Part shown: piece by piece, positions 8,350-17,057 of the stretch
Layout: every line of letters starts with the position of its first letter
Position numbering within the stretch: the stretch's first letter is position 1
Origin: Xanthomonas vesicatoria ATCC 35937
GTDB taxonomy: Bacteria; Pseudomonadota; Gammaproteobacteria; Xanthomonadales; Xanthomonadaceae
Direction: 5' to 3'
Length of the DNA stretch: 64,000 nt
Assembly: GCF_001908725.1 (NCBI RefSeq)
Contig: NZ_CP018725.1
Span: 930,001 to 994,000 of the forward strand
Program-made: the position numbers and the translations under genes
The notes under the pieces: model-generated
Told to the model about the DNA's origin: nothing
The model's database searches: none
What the model saw: the letters and a program-made list of their open reading frames with translations, nothing else

Positions 8350-8661
8350 CTATCGCGATTTACCCGGGGGGGTCTTGCGATATTCGTTTGGGCTGAACAC
8401 CCACATTCCAGAATAACGCTGGAGGTTTCGAGCACGCATTCGGAACAGCCAGCGCAATCCGAGCAACCTGAAAATCATCTCGTCACGCTTGGCCATCTGT
8501 TGCATGGCAAAGATGATGACGGGGATGGTGAACAGGTACCAGAGATTGATGTACATCCCCAACAGCAGGCCACCGCCGGCACCGATGAAGAAGGGAATGT
8601 AAGGCACCCCCAGAAACATCGCCGGGCGGGTGCAGCCGCGGAAGAGGACGTCTTTATGCAT
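8350..8661 (-). CDS. virB3: VirB3 inner-membrane protein
   Basis: This 103-aa protein begins MHKDVLFRGCTRPAMFLGVP, the typical VirB3 N-terminus, followed by one or two membrane segments (residues 19-55) and a basic tail. VirB3 works with VirB4 in the inner-membrane complex. The start overlaps the end of virB2 by 8 bp, which suggests coupled translation. Length is typical for a stand-alone VirB3. Confidence 0.92.
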   Translation of the reverse strand: MHKDVLFRGCTRPAMFLGVPYIPFFIGAGGGLLLGMYINLWYLFTIPVIIFAMQQMAKRDEMIFRLLGLRWLFRMRARNLQRYSGMWVFSPNEYRKTPPGKSR

Positions 8662-9067
8662 AGTGCTGAACGATCTGCATCAACGAAGCGCCGACTCCCG
8701 TGCAGTCGGTCGCAGCAGCACCATCCTTGTTCTGAAGAATCATGTTGGCGATCTGGCCAGCTGCGCCAATCAGAACACCGCCGATAAGGATTGGGGAAAC
8801 CTCGGAGATGCGCTTGTGTGCAAAGGCGATCTGATAACCAGCCACGATAACCGCAATGGTGACCACTACAATCGAGCCCATGTTCAGAAGCTTCTTCACA
8901 TTATTCAGGAAGCCGCAAACCTGAGTGTCGGTGCCACCAAGACCATTACCGTCTGCTGCTGCGCCACCGGCAACCATCAGCAGCGAGATGAATACCAGTG
9001 CCTTCACGGCCTGGGTGCCAACCATCTTGGCATCAGCCATTGTCTTCTTGTCGATTTCAAACTTCAT
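8654..9067 (-). CDS. virB2: VirB2 major pilin subunit
   Basis: This 137-aa protein has a long signal-like N-terminus with a hydrophobic stretch (ALVFISLLMVAGGAAADG), a short mature helix, and a second membrane helix (SIVVVTIAVIVAGYQIAF) followed by HKRISEVSPILIGGVLIGAA. This is the two-helix layout of VirB2/TraA pilins, the subunit of the conjugative-type pilus. Two Cys residues in the mature part are notable. An SD sequence (AAGGAG) precedes ATG 9067. It is flanked by virB1 and virB3. Confidence 0.92.
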   Translation of the reverse strand: MKFEIDKKTMADAKMVGTQAVKALVFISLLMVAGGAAADGNGLGGTDTQVCGFLNNVKKLLNMGSIVVVTIAVIVAGYQIAFAHKRISEVSPILIGGVLIGAAGQIANMILQNKDGAAATDCTGVGASLMQIVQHYA

Positions 9068-9124
9068 GTCTAACTCCTTGGGAACAGAGGGGGTCCAGCA
9101 GCCATTCCTTGGCGATCTTCCATC

Positions 9125-9961
9125 CTAAAAAACAAATGCGCTATCGACTTGCGGAGCCGTCTGCGTTGCACGTGGCATGGAGACGGGACTTGTGGCTTGA
9201 TCGGTTTGCGTCGAGGTCTGCGGTGCAACGGCGGGCAGCGCCATCCCCCGACCCTGGCCTGTCGGCTTTATCACATACAACTCGTTCTCCGCCGCAGGAG
9301 CCACAGGGGTGGCACGACTTGGCGGAGAGTAAGGTACTGACGGTACCGGTAGCATAGGCCCTGACGGTGAAGCCACCGTGTTGCCCGTCCCGGAAAGATC
9401 CTGAATACGACGCGCTACAATCGCATCTGCCAATTCCGCAGCCGCCTGCTTGAGCGGATTGGCAGGCCGCAATTGCACCTGGCGCGTTGGCACGACCGCG
9501 ATGGGCTTGGGTCCAGAAGATGCTACCGACTGACGAATGGAGGCGTAGATCTTTTGAACGTAACCATGTTTGAAGCCGGTCTCGAAGTTGCCCGAGTAGT
9601 AGCAACTGAACGACCTGCCCCAATTCGCGCCTGAGCGCGAATGGCACTCCGCTAAAATCCTTGAAGCAGCGACAAGATTGGGGCATTTGTCGAATGCCAT
9701 TTCGTAACTGGTCAGCCCGTACTTCTGCAGGTTGTAACGATTGACTTGGCCTAGTCCCAGGGAAAAGTTATACCCCTTCTGTTCCAGCATCTTGGCCGTG
9801 GCGACTGCCTCAGCCAACCCCCGCGGCTCACGCACCAAGCGCCCGCCAACCACACCGATGGCATACGGATTACGCGACGACTCGACACGGACAACGTGCT
9901 GCATCACCTCGCCAGGAACAGCAAGTCCAGTGCACCCCATCAGTTCCATGCCAGGCAACAT
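9125..9961 (-). CDS. virB1: VirB1 lytic transglycosylase
   Basis: The start at ATG 9961 (MLPGMELMGCTGLAVPGEV) is preferred because AAGGAG lies 7 nt upstream; an upstream frame to 10015 lacks such a site. The 278-aa product has an SLT/lysozyme-like domain with the catalytic-Glu motif VESSRNP and SLGLGQVN, then a Pro/Thr-rich tail of about 120 residues. It cuts peptidoglycan to make room for the secretion channel. No cleavable signal peptide is obvious from this start, so export is uncertain from sequence alone. Confidence 0.92.
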   Translation of the reverse strand: MLPGMELMGCTGLAVPGEVMQHVVRVESSRNPYAIGVVGGRLVREPRGLAEAVATAKMLEQKGYNFSLGLGQVNRYNLQKYGLTSYEMAFDKCPNLVAASRILAECHSRSGANWGRSFSCYYSGNFETGFKHGYVQKIYASIRQSVASSGPKPIAVVPTRQVQLRPANPLKQAAAELADAIVARRIQDLSGTGNTVASPSGPMLPVPSVPYSPPSRATPVAPAAENELYVIKPTGQGRGMALPAVAPQTSTQTDQATSPVSMPRATQTAPQVDSAFVF

Positions 9962-10011
9962 GTCATTACTCCTTGCAAAACCAAACCAGCCCCAACTAAA
10001 GAATTCACCTC

Positions 10012-11070
10012 TCAACCGCCGCGTAAGGTTCTCAGAGGATCGAAATCGATGCCCGTGATGAACCGGCGCCCTGCGTGAGCCTTGATGTGAACCACGATGT
10101 CGATGGTCATTCTCAGCAGACGCTTGATGACCTCAAACTCCAGACCAGAGCCTTCGTTGGATGCCTTCACCATCAAGGCCAACTGGTCCCAGGTCTGCTC
10201 GACACTCCCGGCGTGGCAACTGGTGATGGACCCCGGATGCCCCGAAGCGCAGTTGCGGATGAAGTAGAACGACTCATCACCGCGCAGCTCGGCCAGGATG
10301 ATGCGATCCGGCTTCATGCGCAGGCACGCCTCCATGCAACTCTTGGCAGTCACGTTGCTGGCGCTCTGACCGCCTTTCGAATACAGCAGGTGCACGGAAT
10401 TGGGCTGACTGATGAACAGCTCTCTAGCGTCCTCAATGGTGACCAGGCGCTCTTCGTTCGGAATATGATTGACCAACGCCTTCATGAAGGTGGTCTTGCC
10501 GCTGCCAGTCGCTCCAGCAACCACGACATTCTTCTTGTACAACACGCACTTTTTGAAGAACTCGGCATAGTCACGCTTGCGGCGTAACTCCAGCAACTCC
10601 TGATCATGATCGCTGACATCCGCAGACTGTTCCAGCACCTCGTCGAAAAAACCGTCGTGCTTGTACTGCTCCAGCGACTTGGTGTGCTTGGAAGGAAGCC
10701 GGATCGTGATGGACACCTTGCCCGCATCGCAAGCGGGAGGCATCACGAACTGCGCGCGTTGTCCGGTCGGAAAAGTCAGTGACACCACCGGGTCAGCGTC
10801 AGTAATCCGTTGCCCGGTATTGCTCTCATTGACGACAGCGGTACAAAACTGCCGAGCACGGTCATAGGTGAGAGACGGCACATCAACCCGCTGCCACCCA
10901 TGAATGGTCTCAAGATACAACTCACCCGGACGATTGATGCAAATTTCGGTCACGTCAGGCGAATTCAGATAATCCAGGATTCCCAGCACCGAGTACTGGT
11001 AGTCCAGGAAGTCGTTCGAAATGCGCGCTGTCGGGGAATCATCGATCGTCATGGCAGCCATGTCATTCAC
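10012..11070 (-). CDS. virB11: VirB11 ATPase
   Basis: This 352-aa hexameric traffic ATPase has Walker A GATGSGKT (residues 186-193), an Asp-box-like VTIEDARELF, Walker B IILAELRGDE and a His box SGHPGSITSCHA. It switches the T4SS between pilus assembly and substrate transfer at the inner-membrane base. Its start overlaps the virB10 stop by 4 bp (ATGA), so the two are translationally coupled. It is intact and of normal length. Confidence 0.96.
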   Translation of the reverse strand: MNDMAAMTIDDSPTARISNDFLDYQYSVLGILDYLNSPDVTEICINRPGELYLETIHGWQRVDVPSLTYDRARQFCTAVVNESNTGQRITDADPVVSLTFPTGQRAQFVMPPACDAGKVSITIRLPSKHTKSLEQYKHDGFFDEVLEQSADVSDHDQELLELRRKRDYAEFFKKCVLYKKNVVVAGATGSGKTTFMKALVNHIPNEERLVTIEDARELFISQPNSVHLLYSKGGQSASNVTAKSCMEACLRMKPDRIILAELRGDESFYFIRNCASGHPGSITSCHAGSVEQTWDQLALMVKASNEGSGLEFEVIKRLLRMTIDIVVHIKAHAGRRFITGIDFDPLRTLRGG

Positions 11071-12236
11071 TTCGGAAGGACCGCCGAGAAATCGACGTCC
11101 TTGGCAACATAAACGTTCAACACCGTGCCCTGATTGATCGTCAAGGTTGCCGGACGGCGCCCAGACTTTTCGACAGCCTGCTCGGCAAGCTGCTGCATGC
11201 TGCGGGCAGTATTACTTTCAAAAGGCTGCTGAGTGACGATCCCGCTGCCAACACCGATGGTTGTCGTTTCTGGACCATATTCGGCACCCGCATACTTAAA
11301 TGCATCGCTCAGCAGGCTGATGAACAGCGCCGATGCAATCTTGTTACCCCAATGGGCGTTGTAGTTGCCTGGATGGCCAGCGCTGCCCAGCGTATCGATA
11401 CCAGGCCCCACCAGCGTGACATCCAGCCCGGTGGGCGTGGTAACCCGATCCCAGACCACCTGCAGCCGCCGTGTCGTTGGCTCTCCGGCGCCATACTGAC
11501 CCAGCATCTTGGAACCCTTCGGCAGAAGCAGGTTATGCCCGTTGATGGAGTACACAGGCTCGGTCACGATGCACGACGTGTAGCCACCGAAATCCGAAAT
11601 GATCCGGGTCTCGAGAATGCAGCGAATGTACGTGCCACGCACCAATAAACCATCTGGATTGCTGATCGGCTTCGCCAGTGTGATAGCAGTGTCTTCCTCT
11701 CCGGGCGCGGCTGGCGGACCAGGTTGCCCGGGCATGCCTGCGCCATTCGCAGCGGATTCGGCGAGGATTCGACGCTCCAACAAGGTAGGGCCACGCTGAC
11801 GTTCTGGCGCGGAACCGGCATCCTCATTATCGACAGTCGGCATCGGCGGCAATGGCGGCAGACTCGGCTGCTGCGCGAGGGGCACGGGCGCCTCTTCAAC
11901 GGGCGCAGTCATGTTTTGTGGTAGCGCAGGCGCCACAACGGTCTCAGCGCGCGGCTTCGGCGGCGCCGAATCTTCCCCACTTTGTGTCGCCAGCCAGAAG
12001 ATGACGAGAATCAGCAAAGCGGCGATGGCAGCGAGAAACACGAGCGCCTTGCGATTCAGCCGCTTGATGTCGCTGGAGCGCAGTACTGGCTCATTAGCAT
12101 CCAGGTCAGGCGCGGCACCGGCTTGTTGACGCGCAAAGTACGGATTGTTGCGCTCATCGTACTCGCCGTTCCGCGACTCTTCCCCGCGGTTGCTCGGAGA
12201 GCGATCATCTGGGCTGTTTGGGATATTCGAGTTCAC
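11067..12236 (-). CDS. virB10: VirB10 envelope-spanning scaffold
   Basis: This 389-aa protein has a cytoplasmic N-terminus of about 60 residues, one membrane helix (ALVFLAAIAALLILVIFWLA), a Pro-rich periplasmic linker (residues 95-160) and a C-terminal TrbI/VirB10 beta-barrel domain (from about residue 180) that forms the outer-membrane pore with VirB7 and VirB9. Both ends overlap neighbours by 4 bp (virB9 and virB11). No damage is visible. Confidence 0.96.
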   Translation of the reverse strand: MNSNIPNSPDDRSPSNRGEESRNGEYDERNNPYFARQQAGAAPDLDANEPVLRSSDIKRLNRKALVFLAAIAALLILVIFWLATQSGEDSAPPKPRAETVVAPALPQNMTAPVEEAPVPLAQQPSLPPLPPMPTVDNEDAGSAPERQRGPTLLERRILAESAANGAGMPGQPGPPAAPGEEDTAITLAKPISNPDGLLVRGTYIRCILETRIISDFGGYTSCIVTEPVYSINGHNLLLPKGSKMLGQYGAGEPTTRRLQVVWDRVTTPTGLDVTLVGPGIDTLGSAGHPGNYNAHWGNKIASALFISLLSDAFKYAGAEYGPETTTIGVGSGIVTQQPFESNTARSMQQLAEQAVEKSGRRPATLTINQGTVLNVYVAKDVDFSAVLPK

Positions 12237-13000
12237 TTTTGCTTGTTCCTTCGCAGACCGAGAACGTTATCGCCGTGGCGAACCACCAGGAAAGGATAGG
12301 TCCCATGCACGATCAGGGTGTTGCCTTCCACCGTCGTATTGACGAGAAAATCCTCGGCGTGTTCTTTCTCTCGAGCGAAGACCGCCGGAAAATTACCAGT
12401 CGGAAAACGCGTCAAATCCATGTTGATATAAGTGAACTTGCCATCGTCGTACACCCGGCTTGGAATCAGCCAGGATTTCTTGGTGCGTGTCGAGTAATCA
12501 TAGTCATAGTAGTAACGACGATCCTTCAGGATCTTTGCGTTCAACAATGGACCTTTCTTCGATGCATCTGCATCTTCGACATTGTTGAAACTCGTGTCCT
12601 TCGGGTAGGTGAACACAACCTTATATTGAACACCCGCCTGCTTCGCCTGCTCGAGGCGCTGCCAATCTGTTGCAACCACCTTGAGCTCAAGAATGTAGGA
12701 ATGCGTCGCCGTACGAATCATCATATTCGTGTCGACGTCAACATTTTTGGGTTTCAGATAAAATACATTCTCACGCCGAGTAAGTTCCCAGCCACCAGTG
12801 AAGCCGGTGCTGTAGTCCAGGATTTTCTCGTTCGGGCTCAGCTCGACCTGAGTGGTAATCCCCAGGCCCGTACGCACCTGATAGATACGATCGGGCGCAT
12901 ATTCGTATTCCTGGACCACCTGCGCCACTGCTGAAAAAGCACACAGTGCAATTGGTAGCGCTGAAAATAACGCAGCCCTGTACCGATTAAAGAGTTTCAT
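12233..13000 (-). CDS. virB9: VirB9 outer-membrane core subunit
   Basis: This 255-aa protein has a signal peptide (LPIALCAFSAVAQ), an N-terminal beta domain with YQVRTGLGITTQVELSP (the VirB9/CagX signature) and a C-terminal domain with FLVNTTVEGNTLIVHGTYPF that binds VirB7 in the core complex. It overlaps virB8 and virB10 by 4 bp each, continuing the tight operon. Confidence 0.95.
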   Translation of the reverse strand: MKLFNRYRAALFSALPIALCAFSAVAQVVQEYEYAPDRIYQVRTGLGITTQVELSPNEKILDYSTGFTGGWELTRRENVFYLKPKNVDVDTNMMIRTATHSYILELKVVATDWQRLEQAKQAGVQYKVVFTYPKDTSFNNVEDADASKKGPLLNAKILKDRRYYYDYDYSTRTKKSWLIPSRVYDDGKFTYINMDLTRFPTGNFPAVFAREKEHAEDFLVNTTVEGNTLIVHGTYPFLVVRHGDNVLGLRRNKQK

Positions 13001-14019
13001 CGACCGCTTGCTCCATTGACATTATTCGGCGTCCCTTGGGGTTGAATCGCAGTCTGGCCCGGCGGCTGCATCTGATCGGGAAACGCGGGCTGCGCTTGCT
13101 GCTGCGGCACGCTACCCTGCGGCAATGCTCCTTGCTGGAGCGGAACGCCCCCTTGCGGGACTGCGCCAGAGACATTTGCCGCATTGGGATCGACAACGCC
13201 CATGCCAGGCTGCTGTGCCGCTGCTTGAGGCTGTGCACTGATGACGGCACCAGCGGCAGGCGCTGCCGGCAGGGAGGAATAGTCGTTATCGACCCGATAA
13301 TCTGTCACCCGGAATCCCAGGGGATTTTCGACGCGAAGGCTATCGCTCATCTCCAGATTGTCCTGATAGACGAATCCCATGGTCGCAATCTTGTTATCGA
13401 GCAGCGTGGAGAGGGTTGAATTTTTGTCATATACGGTTCGCTGAAAACGTACGGTCGCGCCTTTGTAAGGCTGCCCTTTTCCGCCGATCAAGGTGATGCT
13501 CAGAATATTGATGCGGACTGCACGAAGCTTGCCGTATGTATTCAATGGCCGTAGTGGATTGTTTGCGGAATGCAGCGCACGATATTCGTTCACAACATTT
13601 GTCGTGCCCATTGCTGACACGGTATTCCAGTCACGTTGACCGATGATCGACAAATCGAACGATTCGCGCGCAATGATGAAGCGTGCGATATTACTGCGCG
13701 CCAAGGCCTCACTCGTACTGATCGTCCGCCCACCAAAATTCGGCTCAAGCTTGGCAATCGTGCTTGTACCCGAATAGGCATCTGCCATGACCAGATAGGG
13801 CACTTTCTCCTTCAAAGGCAGCATGTAGTAATAGCCGCCCGCAGTCATGACCGTCACGACCATCGACAAGGTCGCCACCACCCACGCGCGCTTTTCACTG
13901 CGGCGCGCAAGATCGGCGATGCTTACCTCGTAGTTAACCGCCTTCTGGACGGCTGCCCCCACCTGGGCAGATCCATCTTTCTCACTGACCTTCTTACGCA
14001 ACATGTCTAGATCCGTCAC
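12997..14019 (-). CDS. virB8: VirB8 inner-membrane assembly factor
   Basis: This 340-aa protein has a cytoplasmic N-terminus, one membrane helix (WVVATLSMVVTVMTAGGYYY) and a periplasmic NTF2-like VirB8 domain (residues 75-235). A Pro/Gln/Gly-rich tail of about 100 residues (QQGALPQGSVPQQQ) follows, longer than in Agrobacterium VirB8 but known in Xanthomonas. The start GTG 14019 gives MTDLDML; ATG 14004 is an alternative. It lies 114 bp after virB7. Confidence 0.93.
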   Translation of the reverse strand: MTDLDMLRKKVSEKDGSAQVGAAVQKAVNYEVSIADLARRSEKRAWVVATLSMVVTVMTAGGYYYMLPLKEKVPYLVMADAYSGTSTIAKLEPNFGGRTISTSEALARSNIARFIIARESFDLSIIGQRDWNTVSAMGTTNVVNEYRALHSANNPLRPLNTYGKLRAVRINILSITLIGGKGQPYKGATVRFQRTVYDKNSTLSTLLDNKIATMGFVYQDNLEMSDSLRVENPLGFRVTDYRVDNDYSSLPAAPAAGAVISAQPQAAAQQPGMGVVDPNAANVSGAVPQGGVPLQQGALPQGSVPQQQAQPAFPDQMQPPGQTAIQPQGTPNNVNGASGR

Positions 14020-14133
14020 CGTGGGGCCTTGTCAGGCCTGAAACTGTTGCCGCGATGGGTTGCGGGCACTTGGGAAGCATGGACGTTCTTGAAGATGTGA
14101 TGCCACTTGGGCAGCACATAGGTCGACGTTCCC

Positions 14134-14553
14134 TCAGAGCTTGGAACCCGTTGACACCGGCACCGGCTGCACTAGCAGCTTGTTGGCAGAGACTGATACC
14201 GAGACTCCTTGCGCCGCATACACAGCACTGAGCTCGGTCGCAGCCTGCTGCACGCTGGTCGTGCTGATGTTCGAAACCGGTGCGATCAGGGTGTAATCCG
14301 ACGGCAAGTTGTAGGACAGCTGCATGTTGGAGTCCGTGGCCCAGCGCTCCAGCATCGTCTTCAGCGTGCCGTCCATCGGCGTGGCCTGATACGTGTAAGA
14401 CGTATAGAGCGGAATTTCGGTCGGGGCCTCGTCGAAGTGATTGACGTGCTTCCAACGCCCACCAAAGTCAGGAGCAGGCTTGGTCGCGCAGGCGCCAGCC
14501 AACACGGCAGCTGCTAACACCAACGACAGCTTGGACACATACATCGGATTCAC
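14134..14553 (-). CDS. virB7: VirB7 outer-membrane lipoprotein with extra N0 domain
   Basis: This 139-aa protein has a signal peptide ending LAGAC (Cys22, probable lipidation site), a short VirB9-binding segment, and then a globular domain of about 85 residues (TLKTMLERWATDSNMQLSY and VSANKLLVQPVPVS). That extra domain is the N0/secretin-like fold known from VirB7 of the X. citri killing T4SS and is absent from classical VirB7 of about 50 residues. GTG 14553 has GGAG 8 nt upstream; ATG 14544 is an alternative. It is the first structural gene of the virB operon. Confidence 0.9.
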   Translation of the reverse strand: MNPMYVSKLSLVLAAAVLAGACATKPAPDFGGRWKHVNHFDEAPTEIPLYTSYTYQATPMDGTLKTMLERWATDSNMQLSYNLPSDYTLIAPVSNISTTSVQQAATELSAVYAAQGVSVSVSANKLLVQPVPVSTGSKL

Positions 14554-14890
14554 TCTGACTTCTCCAACTCAGGAAATTTCGGGCGTAGTGATGGACAGCA
14601 CTGCGGCCCCGCGCGCCTAGAGGCTGCGGAGCAATGAGGGCTTTGAGAAACCGCTTGGACACGCGAGGGGCACTCGACCCGACCAGACAGACGAGGCAGT
14701 GCAGCGCGTACACGCAGAAGAAGATGAGCACACCAATGAACCATCCATAGCTTTACTCCTCTGCGACCCCGTCTGGCGCCGCCCCCTTAACAAAAAAAAA
14801 ACAATCCAGGAATTCTGGGTAACTTTGCCCTCAACGGACACATGAGTCAAGAATTACCCATCATTAGCTGCACCCAACGTGTGACGGACA
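14554..14890 (-). promoter_or_regulatory. virB operon control region and leader
   Basis: This 337-bp gap between virD4 and virB7 holds a Clp-like palindrome at its upstream edge. A -10-like GGTAAT (14853-14858) is placed so that the palindrome centre would be at about -41.5 (class II activation), giving a leader of about 290 nt. The leader has GGA motifs near 14806 (beside a CCAG/CTGG hairpin), 14760 and 14745. CsrA is reported to repress the virB operon in X. citri, and these could be its sites. A 64-codon ORF (14550-14744) ends in a GTGA overlap with virB7 but reads as low-quality protein. Promoter and sites are inferred. Confidence 0.55.
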
Positions 14891-14895
14891 TCACA
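14880..14895. promoter_or_regulatory. Clp/CRP-type operator, perfect palindrome
   Basis: TGTGACGGACATCACA is an exact TGTGA-N6-TCACA site, extended by one more matching base on each side. Clp, the CRP homologue of Xanthomonas that responds to cyclic di-GMP, recognises this consensus. It overlaps the virD4 stop codon and lies about 330 nt upstream of virB7. Confidence 0.65.
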
Positions 14896-16564
14896 CTTTT
14901 ATAGCAAGCGTTTTCACATCCGTTTTGGGCAACAGTCGTGCGGTGAAATAGCGATCTTCGTAGTAGCGGATTTTGTCGCACTTTACAGGATGCGGAATAC
15001 CTTCATACAGGAAGACTTCCTTCTCATTGCCCATCGCCTTGAGCTCCTGGGGAAGCATCAATGCACGCCGCTCTTCGGAAACGCTGCGCGTCGTCTCCCT
15101 GCCCCGGGTGATGTTTTGCTTCTTGATCGTGGTGTAGCCCAACATCTCCGAGTAATCGTTCGCGTCCTGCTGCTCGCGCGGCGCGTACAGGATCTGCAGA
15201 GCGTGGTTGGTGATGATGGTGCGCGACAGATCCTTGCCATAGGTCGCATCCAGCTGCGCCATGCTCTGGATGATGGGCAGCAGACGAATGTTGTAGCCGG
15301 CCATGTAAGCCACGGCGGTCGCGATGATGTCCACCCTGCCGATCGAGGTGAATTCGTCCATGAGCAGCAAGCACTGGTACTTGAGCTCGGGGTTGGACTT
15401 GGGCAGTTCACGGGTGTTGAGGTTGATGATTTGACTGAAAAGCAGGTTGATGATCAGGCGACTCTCGGCAAGCTTGTTGGGCTGAATGCCGATGTAGATC
15501 GTCATCTTCTTCTTGCGTAGATCCGTCAGCATGAAGTCGTCGGCGCTGGTGGCCGCATCCAGTACAGGGTTGATCCACGCGTTGAGCGGCTCCTTCAGAG
15601 TGCCCATGATGGACGCGAAGGTCTCATCCGCCTGCGACAGCATGTTGGCGAAGGCCGACTTGGCGTTGCTACTGAGAAACCTTCGCTCGGACAGCGACTT
15701 CAGGTATTTCTTGAGGTCGGTGCCGTCACCCGACGACAGGCGATAAATTGCGCCCAGCGTGGGCGCCCCTGCCCCGCCCGGGAAGCCAAGCGACAGCTCC
15801 TCATCCCAGTTCTCGAAAAGATACAGGGCAAAGGCCAAGAACGCATTCCGCGCCTGGCTGACCCAGAATTTTTGATCGTCCGATCCATCCGGATACAGCA
15901 TGGCCGCGATGCTCATCAGGTCCGAGACGCGGAATGCGGGATCGTTCGACACGTAGGTCAGGGGATTCCAGCGATGGGTCCGCCGATCTTCCGCAAAGGG
16001 ATTGAAGAGAAAGACCTCGTGGCCCTGGCTGGCGCGCCAGCCGCTGGTCAGATCGAAGTTTTCCTGCTTGATGTCCAGTACGACGATCGACTCCTGGTAC
16101 TCGAGCAGGTTGGGGATGACAACACCCACACCTTTGCCTGAGCGCGTGGGCGCAGCGAGGATCACGAATTGCTGCCCGCTCAGACGCACCAACTTGCCGT
16201 TGAATTTACCGACGACGATACCGTTACCGCTTGGCTTGAATAAGCCATGTTTAGAGAGATCGGCAGCCCCGGCAAAGCGCGCGTCGCCGTGTAGCGCCGG
16301 CGCCTTAGGCTTAAGAGCCAGCGCAATACCGATGATCCAAACGAGCGCGGGAACACCGAAGCCGATGGCACCTGCCATCTTGATCTTGTTCGCATAGGGA
16401 GCAACCTGCGGCAAGCCCAGCGCACTGAAGTAGCGGTAATAAGTGTCCCAGCTGTACAGGCTTGTATCGAGCCGCAGCAGCAGCAGGGTTACATAGCCGG
16501 ACAACAGATATCCGGCGAGCAACGCCACCGCAGTGGCGATCGCGATAATTTTGGCTTTGGACAT
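14891..16564 (-). CDS. virD4: VirD4 coupling protein
   Basis: The start at ATG 16564 is set by AAGGAG just upstream and by the membrane N-terminus (KIIAIATAVALLAGYLLSGY). The 557-aa protein has two membrane segments (residues 7-30 and 64-84), Walker A APTRSGKG (138-145), Walker B LLMDEFTSIG and the TraG/VirD4 domain. It is the receptor that recruits substrates to the channel; in Xanthomonas killing systems it binds the C-terminal XVIPCD tail of effectors. A longer open frame to 16933 is an artefact. Confidence 0.95.
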   Translation of the reverse strand: MSKAKIIAIATAVALLAGYLLSGYVTLLLLRLDTSLYSWDTYYRYFSALGLPQVAPYANKIKMAGAIGFGVPALVWIIGIALALKPKAPALHGDARFAGAADLSKHGLFKPSGNGIVVGKFNGKLVRLSGQQFVILAAPTRSGKGVGVVIPNLLEYQESIVVLDIKQENFDLTSGWRASQGHEVFLFNPFAEDRRTHRWNPLTYVSNDPAFRVSDLMSIAAMLYPDGSDDQKFWVSQARNAFLAFALYLFENWDEELSLGFPGGAGAPTLGAIYRLSSGDGTDLKKYLKSLSERRFLSSNAKSAFANMLSQADETFASIMGTLKEPLNAWINPVLDAATSADDFMLTDLRKKKMTIYIGIQPNKLAESRLIINLLFSQIINLNTRELPKSNPELKYQCLLLMDEFTSIGRVDIIATAVAYMAGYNIRLLPIIQSMAQLDATYGKDLSRTIITNHALQILYAPREQQDANDYSEMLGYTTIKKQNITRGRETTRSVSEERRALMLPQELKAMGNEKEVFLYEGIPHPVKCDKIRYYEDRYFTARLLPKTDVKTLAIKV

Positions 16565-16599
16565 GTGCCTTCTCCTTAGGCTTGCATCTGGACGACGGT

Positions 16600-16842
16600 T
16601 TAGCGGCGGACAACAGGCTTGTGGTCGATCAGGCCTGCCTTGCGCCCCCCGCTCTCGCTTTCGACGAGCGAGTCGATCCACACGTTGGCCTGATCCAACG
16701 AAAGATCCGGCGTGATTCGCGTCCCCGCATCGGTCACGACCGCATAGGCAACCACCGCATCGGGTGCATACGTTTCGTCGCGCGTAATCGCCACGATGCG
16801 ATATCCGCCCCTGGTCAGCACGGTGTGCTGATACTCGTCCAT
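16600..16842 (-). CDS. small protein of unknown function upstream of virD4
   Basis: This 80-aa acidic protein, MDEYQHTVLTRGGYRIVAI onward, has a compact alternating beta/helix-like sequence and no signal peptide or membrane segment. A good ribosome site (GGAAGG) lies 8-13 nt before ATG 16842. It precedes virD4 by 35 bp on the same strand and may be its operon partner. I do not recognise the family. Confidence 0.65.
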   Translation of the reverse strand: MDEYQHTVLTRGGYRIVAITRDETYAPDAVVAYAVVTDAGTRITPDLSLDQANVWIDSLVESESGGRKAGLIDHKPVVRR

Positions 16843-17057
16843 CGCCAGCCTTCCTTTCCGTCAGCGCGGAGGCGATGCTAAAGCAAGACGTGTGACGGAG
16901 AAAGCGGTTTCGGCAGCCCCCGTGACTGCGCAAGTCGAGCTACCCTGCCTCAGGACCTGAGTCGTTGATTTGGCCCGATCCTTTCACCAGTGCGGCGACA
17001 GACAAATACGCGTTAGCTGACGCTCCACTGCTACCAGCATTGGCCCCTCATATGGGC

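Noticed and set aside
16565..16933. 123-residue N-terminal extension of virD4
   Set aside because: It reads as low-quality Arg-rich sequence, overlaps the better-supported 80-aa gene, and the true start has AAGGAG and a membrane helix.
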